IMG/VR virus record: IMGVR_UViG_3300032401_000002 | Location: 62,001-126,000 of that record | DNA: 64,000 nucleotides | Source: a virus | Strand: one strand, 5' to 3' | Shown: in pieces, positions 56,550-64,000 of the stretch | How positions within the stretch are numbered: the stretch's first letter is position 1 | Layout: each line of letters opens with the position of its first letter | Notes under the pieces: generated by a model | Seen by the model: the letters and a program-made list of their open reading frames with translations, nothing else | Databases searched by the model: none | What the model was told of the DNA's origin: nothing | Program-made: the position numbers and the translations under genes

Positions 56550-58547
56550 TCAACGACCTGTTAAGCCCGTATAATGGCCACCTTGCGGATACGATTGATA
56601 CAATCCGGGGGTGCGAAGCTCTTGCATTCCAGTCAGATGAACTGGCTTGCCTAGGTGTTCTTGTGCCGCATGAATGACATCATGGACGCCAACCTGATTG
56701 CCCCACTGGTTGCCGTACAAGCCATAGCCACCACCGTCGATAGTAGGGACTGCCCACCCTGACATAGTGTGTAGCTCCTCATCTCCTTGCTGGTGACGCT
56801 TCTTGAACTCTTCCTCCAAGTGGGGGTGGCCCAGTCCGTGCCACCCCTTGCCCCGCCATCTCAGGTTCTCCTCGGGTTCGGACATGAACTCCTTGCCATC
56901 CGACACGAATCGGTGCGCCCCCTTCCAGCCACTCCAGGTCTGAGGGCCATAAGGCATAGGAGCACCGTCCTTCCAGATAGCACTCCAGTCACCCTTGTTC
57001 TCGAAGTCAGCCGATCCCCAGTCGTCTCTGTTCTCAAGGGTGCCACTCCAGTCATGGAAGTCGCGCTGGTCTGAAGTCTTACTGAGTGTTCCAGTGAAGC
57101 GGTGATCTGTGCCCTCGTTCCCGCGAGCAAAGCGAAGGTACTTGAACTCTACGGGGATCTTCGAGTCCAGCTTCGGAAGTTCGTCATCCCAGTCGTAGGC
57201 CAGTGTGATGTGAGGCGTCCAGCCATACTCGTCCGACACGTTGAAGCCAGCCTCGTTGCAGGCAGTCGTTAACTCGTGACGTAGCTCAGCCAACTGCGGG
57301 ATCGCAGGAGCAGCCCATAGCACTGGCTCTTCGTTGCTGAAGACGCCATAGCCGCCGATCTCGCCGCTCAGGGCAGGGAACTTCTTGGCGAACTGGGCTA
57401 CGATCTCCTCGACCTCGTCCCAGTCATCACGGTCGGCAGCCTTGTCCGTGAAGTAGCACAGCGTGATGTGCATCATGTCTACCGGCTCGCCACCCTCGAT
57501 CTTGATCTTCTCCCCGACCTTCTTGGGTAGGAAGACCGCGATCATGGCCCCTGACATATCAGCATCGGCCTTCTTGCGCAAAGGACGTAGGAGCCGCTTT
57601 AAGGCTCTGAACTTACTATCCGGGGTGTCTATGCCAACAAGCCCTACGTGCTCCTTAGGAGCCGCTACAGAGGCGTACAGACCCCCTCTAGCAGTGTTTC
57701 CCAGGTGATCTTGCGCCCATGCGGCGCTGGCGGCATGATCTACAAGCGTTGAGGGGTCTGTGCTGAACTCGACTCCGAGATTCTCGTGGTCTTCCTGAAC
57801 GGTCGGAAGGTAGATCTGAGAGTCAGGATAGAGCTTGGCAACTTCGGCCTTGACCTCCTGGATGACCTTGATCGGTGTATCGATACGTGATACTTCGATC
57901 TCGACGGCATCGCCCTCGGGGATCGCGTACCCAAGGTAGTCCTTGCCTCTTACGGTCACGCGGCCCCAGGTGTCCGAGGCTGCTTCGTCATGAGTCGGAC
58001 GCTGATCTTCGCCAGTCTGCCACAAGAGCAACCCCTCGGGATCGCCATAAATCCACTTTACGATCTTGCCCTCCCCTGCGTGTGGGTCGGGCGCGAAGGC
58101 GTCATCCCATTCGAACGCCAGCTTGGGCTGCTTGAAGGAAGCGATCTTAGCCTTCCGCGCCACGCTTCCGGGGAAGTTGTCTTCGAACCAGTCGAACACA
58201 CCTTGGGGGATCTCGGCCTTGTAGTACGCCTGGATGAGTACCACGGGAGGAGCTACCATCGTACCGTCGAGCTTCTTCTCGGCGGGGATGAACTGAGCCA
58301 GCCCTAGAATGTCTCCCGATTGCGCGGAAGGTTCTCGACCCATCTGGATCTCTAGCTGTCCACGATGGCTGCCAGGCTGATCTTCCATCGTCAGCCTACC
58401 ATCTACGCCGCCCTTGACCCTCCAGACGTGAGTCTGGTTGGTCTGAGCATCAAACCCCCACTTGAAGTTGTACGGCCAAGCAGGGTCGAACTCCTCGGGT
58501 GATCCGATGGTGTTGTCTACTTGGGGTATGGGCTTCCAGTCATCCAT
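56550..58547 (-). CDS. Large protein with 2H phosphoesterase domain
   Basis: 665 aa, ATG 58547 with AAGGAG. Residues ~330-475 form a 2H (LigT-like) domain: MHITLCYF with His360-x-Thr362 and GWTPHITLAYDW with His446-x-Thr448, plus the flanking RPLRKK, WDEVEEIVAQFAKKF and LAELRHELTTACNEAGF helices. The 2H family cleaves 2'-3' cyclic or 2'-5' bonds. Phage Acb1 anti-CBASS is one known member. The N-terminal 330 and C-terminal 190 residues are unassigned; the C-terminus is Trp/Gly-rich. Late operon position suggests a virion or late protein. Confidence 0.8.
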   Translation of the reverse strand: MDDWKPIPQVDNTIGSPEEFDPAWPYNFKWGFDAQTNQTHVWRVKGGVDGRLTMEDQPGSHRGQLEIQMGREPSAQSGDILGLAQFIPAEKKLDGTMVAPPVVLIQAYYKAEIPQGVFDWFEDNFPGSVARKAKIASFKQPKLAFEWDDAFAPDPHAGEGKIVKWIYGDPEGLLLWQTGEDQRPTHDEAASDTWGRVTVRGKDYLGYAIPEGDAVEIEVSRIDTPIKVIQEVKAEVAKLYPDSQIYLPTVQEDHENLGVEFSTDPSTLVDHAASAAWAQDHLGNTARGGLYASVAAPKEHVGLVGIDTPDSKFRALKRLLRPLRKKADADMSGAMIAVFLPKKVGEKIKIEGGEPVDMMHITLCYFTDKAADRDDWDEVEEIVAQFAKKFPALSGEIGGYGVFSNEEPVLWAAPAIPQLAELRHELTTACNEAGFNVSDEYGWTPHITLAYDWDDELPKLDSKIPVEFKYLRFARGNEGTDHRFTGTLSKTSDQRDFHDWSGTLENRDDWGSADFENKGDWSAIWKDGAPMPYGPQTWSGWKGAHRFVSDGKEFMSEPEENLRWRGKGWHGLGHPHLEEEFKKRHQQGDEELHTMSGWAVPTIDGGGYGLYGNQWGNQVGVHDVIHAAQEHLGKPVHLTGMQELRTPGLYQSYPQGGHYTGLTGR

Positions 58548-58556
58548 GTCTACTCC

Positions 58557-59393
58557 TTATCGGACAGATACCGACCCGCCATAAGCTGGCTCGACCGAAT
58601 CTCTGAAAGCTCCATTGACGCCAGCGCGTTGAAGATTGACACCTTCAGCTTGCAAGGACGCCGGAATAGCTGAGTATCCAGACCGAAGAACCTTCGACCC
58701 GCCCTGAGAGTTCTTGGCTGCCGCAAACGCATAGTCGGCATCGGACACAACGATAGTCGCGGACGCGATACCAACGTTGTTGTTGTTAGACCAAGTCTGA
58801 GCCGGAATCTGCAAAGTGTTGCCAGGCCCTACAGTCTTGCGGAGGTTTGGCCAAACCAGCGGCCTGAATAACAAAGATGAACCGCTGGGGAGTGGATCAT
58901 TCACGTCGTAAGCGTAGGGATTGGTAGCTGGGCTGGTGGTAATCTGCAAGGCCCCACTGCTATACATGAAGTAGCTCAGCACCATGTCTGTGTCGTAGAC
59001 ACCAACAGGAGATGCGGCCAACGTGGGGGTTGTAGTGACACTGCCAGCCACCGTGGTGGGTGAGCTTACCGTCCAGGATTGCGACCCCAACATTCTGATC
59101 GTGTGGTCGGATACCCACCATGTGACTGTCGCTCCACCGCAAGTGAATGTGTAGCTTGTGTCCGAAACTCCTCTGATTCCCCAATACAGTGCCACCCTAC
59201 CGCCACCCCCGTCGTAGGTGTGGATGTGCGTCCATGAACCTGTGCCGGGAGGGGTAATAGTGTTGAATCCGCTGAGTAGGTGACAAACCACCATCAAGTC
59301 ACCTGTCTGGCACAAAGCCGAGGGCGAGTACGTACGTGATGTAACACCACTGGCCTGACCGCCGCCTTGCTGGAACTCTACCCTGGCGTACAT
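58557..59393 (-). CDS. Tail-fibre/adhesin protein
   Basis: 278 aa, ATG 59393 (TAATG junction). Beta-rich: SYTFTCGGATVTWWVSDHTIRM, PAQTWSNNNNVGIASATIVVSDADYAFAAA. The layout resembles lectin-like adhesin domains. It is similar in composition to the 306-aa gene at 60331-61251. It is the last gene of the adhesin run, directly upstream of the 2H protein. Host-recognition role inferred. Confidence 0.65.
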   Translation of the reverse strand: MYARVEFQQGGGQASGVTSRTYSPSALCQTGDLMVVCHLLSGFNTITPPGTGSWTHIHTYDGGGGRVALYWGIRGVSDTSYTFTCGGATVTWWVSDHTIRMLGSQSWTVSSPTTVAGSVTTTPTLAASPVGVYDTDMVLSYFMYSSGALQITTSPATNPYAYDVNDPLPSGSSLLFRPLVWPNLRKTVGPGNTLQIPAQTWSNNNNVGIASATIVVSDADYAFAAAKNSQGGSKVLRSGYSAIPASLQAEGVNLQRAGVNGAFRDSVEPAYGGSVSVR

Positions 59394-60331
59394 TAGCTAG
59401 ACGTGTCCCACGTCGTTGTCTCGATGACATAGACGCCTGAGTTGCCCGATGTCTTTACGACCATGAAGGAGCGGCCAGCATAGTCACCCGACCCGTTAAA
59501 CGTGTCTCCGTCGTTGAGATTCGCGATGACGTGCAGGAAGTGGTAGAACCCCCGCATGTAGCCTCGGATGTACCCAGCGACCTCTGTGATGTACACTTTG
59601 GACAAGTACAGACCACCATCAGGAGCGTTCGGGAAGAGTTGTGTCCCGGCCAGAATCGTTGTGCTACCGCGACCCGGATCTCCGACCTTGCCAACATTGA
59701 TCGATCCTCCTATTCCTGTGTACGATGCCGCCATGTAGTTACCCGCGACGACGCTGAAGCCGGATGCAGTCACGTCTAGTTTGTCCACTGTGGTTGTCGC
59801 CGAGTTCTCCGCGTTGCGGCCCCAGATTCCAGCCTTGAGTGCATCTCCCGACTGGTAGGAGTAGATGTCTCCGAATCCAAATGCCAAAGCAAAGCCCGCG
59901 TTGTCAGCGGTGAAGACGAACAAGTATACCGTTCGAGTGTCTGCCACGCAGATCCATGTTCGGGCAGTCGCGCCGCCGTCAGCTTCGGCAGACTTGCGGA
60001 TTGTGATCCCGGTAGCTAGCTGACCCACCGTAGGGAACTGACCTGTTCCGGCCCCGATGCCGGACGAGGTCGCGAACCCAAACGCACGGGCCTCCTTACC
60101 CAACGACGTAACGTTCGGGCCAGCGTCATGAACAGACAAGATGAGCTTGTTGGACGTGCCTCCCTGCTGGTAGTCTCGCTTGTTGGTAGCCGTCTGGGCA
60201 ATCGTCCACCCCGCTGCTGCCTTAATCCCATACCCGTTGACCAGAATGGCGTCGAGTGCTGTTGTGAGCGAACCCTGTGTCGAGTTGATCACGGGGGCGC
60301 TTGCGTCTGAGCTTCTGTATACGGTAGGCAT
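59393..60331 (-). CDS. Tail-fibre paralogue A
   Basis: 312 aa, ATG 60331 (TAATG junction). It shares an N-terminus VYRSSDASAPVINSTQGSLTTALDAILVNGYG, a middle LFVFTADNAG...FGDIYSYQSGD and an ending TWDTSS with the genes at 61251-62228 and 62225-63559. So three members of one family lie in tandem with one other gene between. Beta-rich structural protein, presumably receptor binding or fibre stacking. Confidence 0.7.
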   Translation of the reverse strand: MPTVYRSSDASAPVINSTQGSLTTALDAILVNGYGIKAAAGWTIAQTATNKRDYQQGGTSNKLILSVHDAGPNVTSLGKEARAFGFATSSGIGAGTGQFPTVGQLATGITIRKSAEADGGATARTWICVADTRTVYLFVFTADNAGFALAFGFGDIYSYQSGDALKAGIWGRNAENSATTTVDKLDVTASGFSVVAGNYMAASYTGIGGSINVGKVGDPGRGSTTILAGTQLFPNAPDGGLYLSKVYITEVAGYIRGYMRGFYHFLHVIANLNDGDTFNGSGDYAGRSFMVVKTSGNSGVYVIETTTWDTSS

Positions 60332-61251
60332 TACTGTAGCTTCACTCCTCCTCCGAACTTGTCCTTAAGTGTGGTCTTCCAGGATCTGGCTAATGTGCTG
60401 ATTCCTGCTCCCACCCTCGACGGAATGCCAGGCTGTGGGCCACTAAGGATGACCCCTTTCTTGGCTCCAATGAAGTTCTTGGTGGGTGTGGCGTGTTGTG
60501 CCACATTGGCGAAGCTGCCAGCGGTATGGCACTTTCTTGACTGGATGTCTGGGTTGAGAACAGTAAGGCCCTGGCCCGTTGTGTAGTAGTTGGGGTCATC
60601 TACCTCTGTTATCGTGAAGTGCAAGAGCGTATGTTCTCCGACGTTGCCATGAGTGTGAGTGAAGCCCGCTGGAGACGTGCTAACTGCTTGCCTGTAGAGC
60701 ATGTTGTAGATAGTGAATGATCCGCCAGTGCCTCCAATAGAGCCTACGTTCCAACCCGCCAAAGCGGGCCACGATGGTGATGCTCCTTGCGTACCTCGAT
60801 AAGACCCCGTGGCTATCTCAAGGTCATCTAATGTTGTACCCGCGCAGGCTGCATATTCAGCATCCAAGTCTGCCCCTTCAGCAGACCCTGCCACCGTATT
60901 GAATGAAAGTTTCTTGCCCAAGGTGGGGGTGCGAATAGTGCTTACTTGCCATCCGATGTAAATGTTGCCCGTGGCTTGAGTCACTGTGATCGTTAGTCCA
61001 TCCGACACAGCATACGTTTTAGCGTATATCATGACAGGGAAGTTGCCGCCCGCTGACTGGTCGTTCTGGCGCTTGATAAGCGTCCAGCCTGCTGGGAAGC
61101 TGATATCTGGTGCGTTGCTGGCACTGACCGGCGCGACGAAGATCATTACCAGTTCGCCGGGGATTGGAGCAACCCCAGTGATGTCAATGGCGACAGACGA
61201 TACAGGGCCAACGTTGGCCTGTATCTGTTTCCGAATCTGGACGACACCCAT
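60331..61251 (-). CDS. Tail-fibre/adhesin protein
   Basis: 306 aa, ATG 61251 (TAATG junction). N-terminal beta domain (VSSVAIDITGVAPIPGELVMIFVAPVSASNAPDISFPAGW), a central GSFTIYNMLYRQAV and a basic C-terminus (ARSWKTTLKDKFGGG). It interrupts the paralogue run. Similar in style to the 278-aa gene at 58557-59393. Role inferred from cluster. Confidence 0.65.
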   Translation of the reverse strand: MGVVQIRKQIQANVGPVSSVAIDITGVAPIPGELVMIFVAPVSASNAPDISFPAGWTLIKRQNDQSAGGNFPVMIYAKTYAVSDGLTITVTQATGNIYIGWQVSTIRTPTLGKKLSFNTVAGSAEGADLDAEYAACAGTTLDDLEIATGSYRGTQGASPSWPALAGWNVGSIGGTGGSFTIYNMLYRQAVSTSPAGFTHTHGNVGEHTLLHFTITEVDDPNYYTTGQGLTVLNPDIQSRKCHTAGSFANVAQHATPTKNFIGAKKGVILSGPQPGIPSRVGAGISTLARSWKTTLKDKFGGGVKLQ

Positions 61252-62228
61252 TAGCTACTCGTGTCCCAATCACTCGTCTCTACGCAATATAAGCCAAAGT
61301 TGCCCGTTAGCTTCAAGAACATGAATGTCTTCCCGGCGTATTCTCCCGATCCACCTACGTACGTATCTTGGTCAATAACACTGGCAACGGGGTGTGGGAA
61401 GTGATATAGACCACGCAGGTACCCACGACGATTGGGCTGTGGAGTCGTGACCGGGTCGATGATATGCAGTCTAGACAACCAGCCCGCGTTGGTGACCGGG
61501 TCTGGGAAGACGTACTGGCCAAACGTGCCGCTAGTCGTGGACGCTGTCTGAACGGCAGATACGTCACCCACTTTGCCGACGTTGACCGCCCCGCCCAAGC
61601 CAGTGTAGCCACGAGCTATGTAGTGTCCAGTTCGCGCGGCTTGGGTGCTTGAGGCCATCGACATCACATCGAGGTTCTCGGTGGCGGCTACACCTGTGTT
61701 CTCCGAGGCTCGCGCTATCAGCATGTTCCTGTACCCATCGCCCGTCAGGTACGAGTAGATTTCGCCGAACATGGTGGCGTAATAGGTACCAGCCGTGTCG
61801 CCAGTCTGGATGAAGAGGTAGAATGTACGGTTGTCAGCGACAGCGACCCAAGGTCTAGTAGTGGCACTCAATGCGGCGCTCTTGCGAAGGAACAATCCGT
61901 TGGCGAACTGAGCCGCCGTGGGGAACAAGCCCGTCCCGGTGCTCACGTCTGTCATCGTCTCGAATCCACGTATGCGAGCTTCTAGGAAACTGCCCGCTCC
62001 TGGCCCCGCATCGTTCACGTCCAAGTAGAACTGGTTACCCCCTCCTTGGCGGAAGGCCGCTCGCGTTGATGAGTTACCAGCAAATCCAGTTTGGCGAGTC
62101 CACCCTGCGGCCGTCATCGACCCATAGCCAGACACCAAGATCTTGTCTAGTAGGTTGATCAGACTCCCTGTCTGACCGTCAATGACGGGTGCGCTGGTGT
62201 CTGTTGACCGATAAACTCGTACGGTCAC
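61251..62228 (-). CDS. Tail-fibre paralogue B
   Basis: 325 aa, GTG 62228 (GTGA overlap). Same family as the 312-aa and 444-aa genes: VRVYRSTDTSAPVIDGQTGSLINLLDKIL, NQFYLDVNDAGPGAG, FGEIYSYLTGD, RRGYLRGLYHF and ending DWDTSS. It lacks the ~125-residue insert of the 444-aa gene, so it represents the ancestral layout. Receptor-binding or fibre protein inferred. Confidence 0.7.
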   Translation of the reverse strand: MTVRVYRSTDTSAPVIDGQTGSLINLLDKILVSGYGSMTAAGWTRQTGFAGNSSTRAAFRQGGGNQFYLDVNDAGPGAGSFLEARIRGFETMTDVSTGTGLFPTAAQFANGLFLRKSAALSATTRPWVAVADNRTFYLFIQTGDTAGTYYATMFGEIYSYLTGDGYRNMLIARASENTGVAATENLDVMSMASSTQAARTGHYIARGYTGLGGAVNVGKVGDVSAVQTASTTSGTFGQYVFPDPVTNAGWLSRLHIIDPVTTPQPNRRGYLRGLYHFPHPVASVIDQDTYVGGSGEYAGKTFMFLKLTGNFGLYCVETSDWDTSS

Positions 62229-63559
62229 GCCGACGTATCCCAGGTGTTGCTAATCTCTACGCAAGCCACGCCGCCCGTTCCGAAGATCTTGATGATCATG
62301 AAGGTGCGCCCAGCGAACTCGGTGCCCGCTGCACCCACGAACGTGTCACCATCAACGACACCCGCAACGGGGTGCAAGAACTGATACAAGCCCCGCAGAT
62401 ACCCACGACGCTGGTTGACGGGAGTTGCCGTGAATCCATGCGTGTAGACGCGACTCAGGTAGAGCGCGCCATCGACTGGGTTGGGGAACGGACACGTCCC
62501 TGAGAACGCGGTTGATCCACTGCTCATAGCAGGATCGCCCATCTTCTGGAAGGCTTCAGATCCACCCAGGCCGTGGTAAGCTCTTGCCCAGTAATGCCCA
62601 CCCAAGGATGAACCTATGAGTATAACTAGCCCACCCAAGCACTCAACAGAGGCGACCACTGTGGCTACGTTCTCTGTGTCTCGTGCGATAAGGGCTGTCT
62701 TGAATCCATCGCCCGACAAGTAAGAGTAGATCTCGCCGAACATGAACGATGTGTATTGGCCCCCGGCCTCCGACTGGATGAAGACGTATACGGTACGCTC
62801 GTCTGCAACAACGTACCAAATGCGGGCTGCCTGGTTGGTGCCCGCCACGGCCTTGCGAGCGTACATATTGGTTGCCCTTTGAGTCGTGGTCGGGAACTGG
62901 CCGGTGCCTACCGTGGCGGAAGTCGCTACCTCGAAGCCGCTCACTCTGGCCTCAGTCGAAAGACCGGCACCAGGAGCGTTGTCCAACACGTTGAGATAGA
63001 ACTGGTTTCCCGCTCCTTGGCGATACATGGCCACATTGGTGCCAGAGAAGGGCTTCGTCCAGCCTGCTCCGACTGTAGTGTCCGTCCCTGATCCGCCAGT
63101 CAGCGTGGCACCGCTTAGTGTGATCTGAGCCGCGCTCTTAGAGATCGCGATGGAGTTTCCTGCTGTGCCACCCTTGTACGCCGTCAATGTCAGAACACTC
63201 GACGTTAAGGCAGACACGAAGACGTTGGTCTGCTGAGTCGTGCCCGTTCCGTAGTTGGTGTTACGGACACCAGAATCGGCAATGGCCGCAGCCAGGTTCG
63301 ACAAGTTGGTGGCTGCCGACACACCGATAAGAACCTGGTTGGCGCTCGGCGTCAGCGCCGTCTTCCAGGTGTACGTGATGCCGTCAATCGTGATGGTATC
63401 TCCGTCCGACACTGTGGTGCCGACAGTAACAGTGGCCGAAGCGCGAGTTGATCCATACCCGTTTACCAAACAGGCATCAAGAAGCTGGGTGAGAGCGCCA
63501 GCATGAGAAGTGACGATTGGTGCGTTAGTGTCGGTTGACTTGTAGACCCTTACGGTCAT
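62225..63559 (-). CDS. Tail-fibre paralogue C with inserted domain
   Basis: 444 aa, ATG 63559 (TAATG junction). The scaffold matches paralogues A and B (VRVYKSTDTNAPIVTSH, MYRQGAGNQFYLN, RRGYLRGLYQF, TWDTSA). Residues ~38-164 are an insert with DGDTITIDGITYTWKTALTP, ANQVLIG, an NYGTGTTQQTN segment and GTAGNSIAIS. The same domain family occurs in the 493-aa protein at 433-1914. The insert falls between VNGYGS and AGW, which are adjacent in paralogue B. Probable tail fibre with extra exposed domain. Confidence 0.75.
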   Translation of the reverse strand: MTVRVYKSTDTNAPIVTSHAGALTQLLDACLVNGYGSTRASATVTVGTTVSDGDTITIDGITYTWKTALTPSANQVLIGVSAATNLSNLAAAIADSGVRNTNYGTGTTQQTNVFVSALTSSVLTLTAYKGGTAGNSIAISKSAAQITLSGATLTGGSGTDTTVGAGWTKPFSGTNVAMYRQGAGNQFYLNVLDNAPGAGLSTEARVSGFEVATSATVGTGQFPTTTQRATNMYARKAVAGTNQAARIWYVVADERTVYVFIQSEAGGQYTSFMFGEIYSYLSGDGFKTALIARDTENVATVVASVECLGGLVILIGSSLGGHYWARAYHGLGGSEAFQKMGDPAMSSGSTAFSGTCPFPNPVDGALYLSRVYTHGFTATPVNQRRGYLRGLYQFLHPVAGVVDGDTFVGAAGTEFAGRTFMIIKIFGTGGVACVEISNTWDTSA

Positions 63560-64000
63560 TACTGCCCCTTACCTTCGAGAGTGACTGTCCATACGCTTGG
63601 GCCTATACCCACGCTCGTCCAGTTGAGACGAACTAGCTCTCCAGAGGTTACGGTGCCGAGGCTCGTCGTTATGACGTGCTCGGCTACCCCTGCGGCTAGC
63701 GTCATGGTTGATACAGTGGTGGGCGTGAATGCGCCACCACCTGGTGACTTCTGTAGCTGAATTGTCGTAGCTGGGCTACCCGTGACGGCCACATTCTCGA
63801 CTCGGAGCACGAGTCTCTGGAGGTTGTACGTCTTAGATACACCGTTCTCGTACGGGATACGCCAAACTCCACCGGCAGGCCCTAGACCCGCAGGCACTGC
63901 ATCGCCCTGCCACAGCACGGACAAGTTGGTCTTCGGGACGATGTTGGCAACCAGCACCCAGACTCCACCCGACTTGTTGTATACGTCGCCGTTGGATGTG
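63559..64000 (-). CDS. Tail-fibre protein, 5' end outside window
   Basis: The frame stays open upstream of the GTG at 63957 to the window edge and reads SNGDVYNKSGGVWVLVANIV. This is the GDVYxKxGGxW module of collagen-type fibres (as at 2455-2643). So the gene very probably continues beyond position 64000, and the GTG is internal. The visible C-terminal ~130 residues are a beta domain ending VWTVTLEGKGQ. Host-recognition fibre inferred. Confidence 0.65.
   Translation of the reverse strand, partial: TSNGDVYNKSGGVWVLVANIVPKTNLSVLWQGDAVPAGLGPAGGVWRIPYENGVSKTYNLQRLVLRVENVAVTGSPATTIQLQKSPGGGAFTPTTVSTMTLAAGVAEHVITTSLGTVTSGELVRLNWTSVGIGPSVWTVTLEGKGQ

Noticed and set aside
1-64000. tRNA, rRNA, integrase, insertion sequence, terminase, portal
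   Set aside because: Looked for by characteristic sequence or protein motifs on both strands and not seen. Reading by eye could miss a tRNA.

Overview
The window is a continuous stretch of a large double-stranded DNA phage genome of the contractile-tail (myovirus) type. A tail sheath, tail tube, gp25-like wedge, baseplate J protein, gpD-like hub, HK97-type capsid and prohead protease can all be recognised. The host is probably an actinobacterium. The evidence is a secreted Rpf (resuscitation-promoting-factor) domain, a tail lysin with domains typical of actinophages, moderately high GC by eye, and several promoters placed so that the mRNA would begin at the start codon (leaderless). I cannot name the phage or its genus. 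Terminase and portal are not in the window.

Almost all structural genes lie on the minus strand and read right to left. 64.0-58.5 kb: tail-fibre/adhesin genes, including three tandem paralogues. 58.5-49.1 kb: large multidomain proteins that look head-associated (a 2H phosphoesterase domain, an H-D-x-x-G-H protein, a PD-(D/E)XK-like domain, zinc ribbons), a membrane PAS protein and small zinc proteins. 49.1-41.9 kb: two collar-type fibres, a 1160-aa zinc-ribbon protein with a PEP-utiliser phosphohistidine domain, and a CHAP endolysin. 41.9-36.6 kb: scaffold-like protein, prohead protease, decoration protein and major capsid protein. 33.8-29.1 kb: head completion and connector proteins. 29.1-23.8 kb: a repeat protein, sheath, tube, a frameshifted tail assembly chaperone pair and a tape-measure candidate. 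21.8-0.4 kb: tail lysin, hub, spike, beta-propeller adhesin, gp25, J protein, further baseplate proteins and tail fibres.

Short plus-strand islands interrupt this late block: a two-helix membrane protein (23.9 kb), an unknown gene and the Rpf-like protein (32.0-33.0 kb), an NAD+ salvage pair (34.0-36.5 kb) and a three-gene operon with a P-loop kinase (55.0-55.8 kb). Most have their own promoter-like sequence, and several end in hairpin terminators. Two encoded mRNAs would start with a short hairpin followed by a strong Shine-Dalgarno.

Functionally, the structural genes form a complete capsid-plus-contractile-tail programme apart from portal and terminase. The accessory genes point to control of host metabolism and defence. 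Nicotinamide phosphoribosyltransferase plus NMN adenylyltransferase/Nudix can rebuild NAD+ from nicotinamide. A 2H phosphoesterase could cleave cyclic or oligonucleotide messengers. A phosphohistidine swivel domain and a nuclease-like domain sit inside virion-type proteins. The Rpf protein could act on cell walls of dormant or neighbouring cells. Two short genes (54759-54908 minus, 54983-55147 plus) are under 60 codons and flank a compact divergent promoter pair.
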